Position numbers and translations under genes: made by a program
The notes under the pieces: generated by a model
Database searches by the model: none
What the model saw: the letters and a program-made list of their open reading frames with translations, nothing else
What the model was told of the DNA's origin: nothing
Source of the DNA: Colivivens sp963626085
GTDB taxonomy: Bacteria > Bacteroidota > Bacteroidia > Bacteroidales > Bacteroidaceae
NCBI GenBank assembly: GCA_963626085.1
Contig: CAVFVJ010000027.1
Coordinates: 1-16,300, forward strand
DNA: 16,300 nt
Direction: 5' to 3'
In this document: in pieces, positions 13,221 to 16,300 of the stretch
How positions within the stretch are numbered: position 1 is the stretch's first letter
Layout: each line of letters starts with the position of its first letter

Positions 13221-15977
13221 TTAGAACGTGGTGGCTTGTCCCCTTATATGACTGTAGATTGACATCACGTCCTGTGTGTCCACGGTTCCGTCATCGTTCA
13301 CGTCCTCCACCTGGTTGCTTCCTCCTTCTGTAGGCTTTTTCATGTATTCATAGATTGCATGTGCGTCCTGTGCATCCACATTGCCGTCGGCATTCACGTC
13401 TTTGCGTTGTTGCTTTGCGATGCTGGCTACAGCAATGTCTGATAACTCATAGTTGTATATGCGCAAATCGTCAATGTTGCCTTTGAACAGAGGGTCGGAG
13501 ACAAACTGGCTTCTTCCGATATAGTTCAGCACTGGACGTATGTCGGACGGACGTATGGTGATGTCTGTGGTTTCCGCAACCTTTTCCCCGTTGACGTATA
13601 TCCTTACATGTTGTCTGCCGATGGTGACTGCCACATGCTGCCATCCGGTTCCCATTTTCTTGGTATCCAGATATTGTTCATCATCACCGTTCTTCATGCA
13701 GAACCGCATGATGGAACTGCCAGTTTCCGGCGTGAGGAACATGTATTGGTCTGTACCGTTGCCGAAATCGAAGATGCGCTGCCATGAACCTACTGCTGCA
13801 CCTCGCCAGTACACCCATGCGGTTATGGTCATCTCGTCGTTGTCAGCAATTTCATACGGCAGTTGTGCGAACGAAGAGCCGTCGAGACTGAGGCTGCCAG
13901 TGCCTGATTTTACGAATGTCTTCAGCGTGGAGTGTTTCTCATTCCCGTAGACTTGTGCTTTGAATTGGTTTTCACGGTTGTCTGTCATGTCTGAGTCGAA
14001 CTCCCAGTGTGCTATGAGAGTCCGTTCTCCATTGGTTCGCATCTCCACCGAGTCACTGCCTTCAGATATGTTGTCGCTGTAGTCGATTGCTTTTATCTTA
14101 TAACGGTAAAGTGTACCCTGTCTGCAGTTGTTGTCGGTGAATGTCGTCGTCTTGACCTTCCTCGCTATGGTATTCCACTCACCAGTTTCATCTGCACGGA
14201 GTACCATGTAGCCTGCAAGATCACCTTCGGGATTGGCTGTCCAACTGAGTGCGATTGAAGCAGAGTTGGCAGATGCGGTCAACCCAGTAGGTTCGGTTGG
14301 TGCATCGGTCTCGCATGCTGCATCTGTGGGGATAATCTTCCACTGTTGCAACTTGCGCTTGGAACTGGACAAGGCAAGGGTAGACTGTATCACGTTTGCA
14401 CCGTTGGCGGATGACTCGGCGGTGAGGTATAGGTTGCTGTACCTGCTTATTATATAATAGTAACCTTCACCTGCGTATTTCAGATACCACTGCTCGTTGT
14501 CGCCTCCACTGCCGTCGTACAGGTGTATCGCGCCTCCACTGCTGAGCGACCAGTTCCATACATCTATTGGGATAGGGTTGGCTGCGTTACGGATGGTGAA
14601 ATAACTGAAGTCACCGCCCACACGTGAGTCCACCGGCTCCACTTTCCAGTCGTCGTATGCGTTGGCAGTCTTTGTCTTTATGCACACGTTGGTGCCGCTC
14701 ACTGGGGTCGTACTTGCGACGCTCAGTACCTTCCTGGAACTGCGGTTCATCAGTTGATAGTTGCCGTTTATGGTATCTGGCTGTACATCCTCTCCCGAGG
14801 TGATGTCCACCAACAACTCCGCATTGGTCTGTCCGTTCTGATAGCCGCTTGCACCAGGAATGTCATATGTCCAGTGGCGTGTGGGTCCGTAACCGCCGAA
14901 GTATACGTCCTTGCCCTTACTGACGAAGGTGAAGGACGAGTTGTTGGCTTGTCGTTCCGACGATCCGAGGTAGGCATGCACTTCTCCTGTTGCGTCATTG
15001 CGATATACAGCCCCACTGGTCCAGTGGGCGCGGTCTTCTCCATAGCCGATTCTCACGCCTTCCTGACTGTCCTGACAGAACTGGCCGCGAGCCTTGGAGT
15101 CGAAGCCCCACCAGATGCCGTTCTGCATACCGTAGTTTACGCCCACTATCGCTTCGCCTACATTATGCAGTTCGTCGTTGGTGGCTATGCGCCCGTCAGT
15201 ACGTACTTTGGTGAAAAAATCCGCATAGTTGTCGAACGACCCTGCCAACTGATGGGTGTTCCCTTCATCGAGGTATGTGCGGAGGTCTTCGTACCAGTCC
15301 CATGCACGGTCGCAGTTGAGAGTGTTCCCTCCACAGAGTCGTATACCATCGAAGAAAGAGTCCGCGCGTATGAGTCTGCATATCTCCAGGAAGTCCTCCT
15401 TCCACCAGTACTGGTTTTCTCCGTAGTCGGGTTCGTTGTATGGCGAGATGGATATGATTTCCATACCGTTGTCCTGACAGTATCGCACGCTTGCCTTAAT
15501 CAACTTGTACCATTCTTCGGGTTTCCTCAGATAGTGGTCCATTCCAGTAGAGCCATCAGTAAGTGTGTCGAGGGCTGCGGCATTGTCACAGTTGATATTG
15601 GCTTGTGTCACCCCCGTGAGTTTCAGATGTGTGATACGTGACATAAGTGCGGTCTTCTGTGCCATTGTCAGTTCATAACTCCCGTCCGTATTGGTCTTTA
15701 CTGGGTATGTCGGCTGGAACGACAGGCGACCGGTACTGAAGTTTGCTTTGCCTATGTGGTTCACGCCTCTTCTCACGTTAGCTTCACTGTCCCATGCAGT
15801 GTCCATTCCCCAGTTCACTCTGAATTCCTCTCCTTCTGAGTCAACATCAAAGACGATGGTGCAGTCGCTTTCCTTGAATGCTTTGAGATAGTCCGCACCA
15901 GTCTGTGCGTTTATATCGGGATTGGCAACCAGTATCAATGTAGCCGCAATGGCAGTAATCTTATCCTTTGTAAGCAT
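13221..15977 (-). CDS. Secreted clan GH-A (GH30-like) hydrolase with ricin-type lectin, FN3, LamG and dockerin-like domains
   Basis: A 918-residue secreted modular protein. Signal peptide 1-24 (cleavage after INA). Residues ~30-400 look like a clan GH-A barrel of GH30-like type: SISPYNEPDYG contains the probable acid/base E182. The nucleophile is less certain; E275 in NVGEAIVG is a candidate from its spacing. Then follow a ricin-type beta-trefoil lectin (~405-552, with DNEQWYLK and QQWKIIP), a fibronectin type III domain (~558-645), a LamG-like jelly roll (~655-852, with WQHVAVTI and GNIDDLRIYNYELS) and two dockerin-like EF-hand repeats (from D860, DVNADGNVDAQD, and D892, DVNDDGTVDTQD). The modules point to a polysaccharide-degrading enzyme that binds its substrate; activity (galactanase, xylanase, glucosidase or other) is not determinable. 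It is first in an operon with the GH78 gene, behind a clear promoter. No cohesin gene is in the window. Confidence 0.85.
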   Translation of the reverse strand: MLTKDKITAIAATLILVANPDINAQTGADYLKAFKESDCTIVFDVDSEGEEFRVNWGMDTAWDSEANVRRGVNHIGKANFSTGRLSFQPTYPVKTNTDGSYELTMAQKTALMSRITHLKLTGVTQANINCDNAAALDTLTDGSTGMDHYLRKPEEWYKLIKASVRYCQDNGMEIISISPYNEPDYGENQYWWKEDFLEICRLIRADSFFDGIRLCGGNTLNCDRAWDWYEDLRTYLDEGNTHQLAGSFDNYADFFTKVRTDGRIATNDELHNVGEAIVGVNYGMQNGIWWGFDSKARGQFCQDSQEGVRIGYGEDRAHWTSGAVYRNDATGEVHAYLGSSERQANNSSFTFVSKGKDVYFGGYGPTRHWTYDIPGASGYQNGQTNAELLVDITSGEDVQPDTINGNYQLMNRSSRKVLSVASTTPVSGTNVCIKTKTANAYDDWKVEPVDSRVGGDFSYFTIRNAANPIPIDVWNWSLSSGGAIHLYDGSGGDNEQWYLKYAGEGYYYIISRYSNLYLTAESSANGANVIQSTLALSSSKRKLQQWKIIPTDAACETDAPTEPTGLTASANSASIALSWTANPEGDLAGYMVLRADETGEWNTIARKVKTTTFTDNNCRQGTLYRYKIKAIDYSDNISEGSDSVEMRTNGERTLIAHWEFDSDMTDNRENQFKAQVYGNEKHSTLKTFVKSGTGSLSLDGSSFAQLPYEIADNDEMTITAWVYWRGAAVGSWQRIFDFGNGTDQYMFLTPETGSSIMRFCMKNGDDEQYLDTKKMGTGWQHVAVTIGRQHVRIYVNGEKVAETTDITIRPSDIRPVLNYIGRSQFVSDPLFKGNIDDLRIYNYELSDIAVASIAKQQRKDVNADGNVDAQDAHAIYEYMKKPTEGGSNQVEDVNDDGTVDTQDVMSIYSHIRGQATTF

Positions 15978-16005
15978 GAGTTTTTGTTTCGGTGTAATTG
16001 TGTCG

Positions 16006-16037
16006 CAAATTTATAAAGTTAATTTTGCTCTCGCAAG
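16006..16037 (-). promoter_or_regulatory. Bacteroidetes-type promoter for the glycoside hydrolase operon
   Basis: On the minus strand a -33-like CTTG (16037-16034), a 20-bp spacer and a -7 box TAaaTTTG (16013-16006). Transcription would start near 15999, about 22 nt before the ATG at 15977. It is the only good promoter match upstream of the two hydrolase genes. Confidence 0.7.
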
Positions 16038-16197
16038 TTTTTCTTCGGTTATTTTGTGACTTGAACTGGAAAAACTTGACACATTTTGAGGTCTAAAAAA
16101 ATTGGACAATGAAAAGATCGTCAAGACGCACAGATTGTGTCAGGTATGTGGACCCGGTAACAGGTGCCACGGAGTATCGGTATGTGGAAAAGATGGT

Positions 16198-16300
16198 TCA
16201 TCCGACATTTCGAGTGATACGGCAATCATGTAGGGCATATAGCCGAAGCTTAAAATAGTTCTCATCCCTAAATCCATAGGCGTTACGTTTCATCACCTTT
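16198..16300 (-). CDS. C-terminal end of a probable transposase (ISL3-like), cut by window edge
   Basis: Reading the minus strand from 16299 gives 33 uninterrupted codons and a TGA at 16198-16200. The peptide contains KVMKRNAYGFRDENYFKLRL, and its pattern KR-x-AYGFR-(D/N)-x-x-YF-(K/R)-L resembles the extreme C-terminus of ISL3-family transposases, which end in a similar K-R-x-x-(Y/F)-G-(Y/F)-R-N-F motif. The family name is given from memory and is moderately sure; the rest of the gene lies beyond the window. If it is an insertion sequence, its end should lie between this stop and the hydrolase promoter, but no terminal repeat could be identified without the other end. Confidence 0.55.
   Translation of the reverse strand, partial: KVMKRNAYGFRDENYFKLRLYALHDCRITRNVG

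Noticed and set aside
14754..15641. A 295-codon open frame on the plus strand inside the GH30-like gene
   Set aside because: It is antisense to a clear multidomain hydrolase, has no recognisable domain and a Cys/Val-rich composition typical of a shadow frame.
16109..16258. A 49-codon plus-strand ORF as a real gene
   Set aside because: It overlaps the transposase tail antisense, has no promoter match and no recognised family; kept only as a possible broken gene in the findings.

Overview
The window looks like chromosomal DNA from a Bacteroidales bacterium, most likely Prevotella or a close relative. The grounds are: Bacteroidetes-type promoters (TAnnTTTG at -7 with a TTG-like -33 box about 20 bp upstream) in front of three transcription units; secreted proteins with a short beta module and a C-terminal segment typical of this phylum; large secreted glycoside hydrolases (GH78 and a GH30-like enzyme with dockerin-like repeats); and an AAA-ATPase-like/PD-(D/E)XK protein of the kind Bacteroidales carry in many copies. 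No rRNA, tRNA or CRISPR array was seen.

Layout. (1) 1-1205 (+): the 3' part of an AAA-ATPase-like/nuclease gene cut by the window edge. (2) 1206-1528: an intergenic region rich in small palindromes built on GTCTC/GAGAC, ending in a promoter. (3) 1529-5644 (+): a YidE/AspT-type membrane transporter, a ThrE-type threonine/serine exporter overlapping it by 4 bp, and a LysR-type regulator; this looks like an amino-acid export unit with its own regulator. (4) 5645-8201 (+): a promoter preceded by two direct repeats TTCGTTGA exactly 21 bp apart, then a small secreted protein and a secreted beta-helix carbohydrate-binding-like protein, coupled by a 4-bp overlap and closed by a strong intrinsic terminator. 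(5) 8310-10364 (+): a LytS-type histidine kinase with a proline-rich extracytoplasmic loop and a LytTR-type response regulator. (6) 10380-15977 (-): a GH78 alpha-L-rhamnosidase and, upstream of it in the same direction, a multidomain clan GH-A/GH30-like hydrolase, probably one operon read from the promoter at 16006-16037. (7) 16198-16300 (-): the last 33 codons of a probable transposase running off the right edge.

The most interesting point is the likely connection between regions 4 and 5. The 21-bp tandem repeats have the geometry of a LytTR-family binding site and lie directly upstream of the promoter for the two surface/secreted proteins, while the only LytTR regulator in the window and its kinase are encoded immediately downstream. 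This suggests a self-contained surface-protein module under its own two-component system. The link is inferred from sequence and is not proven. The two glycoside hydrolases suggest use of a rhamnose-containing plant polysaccharide such as a pectin or arabinogalactan. No SusC/SusD pair is present in the window.
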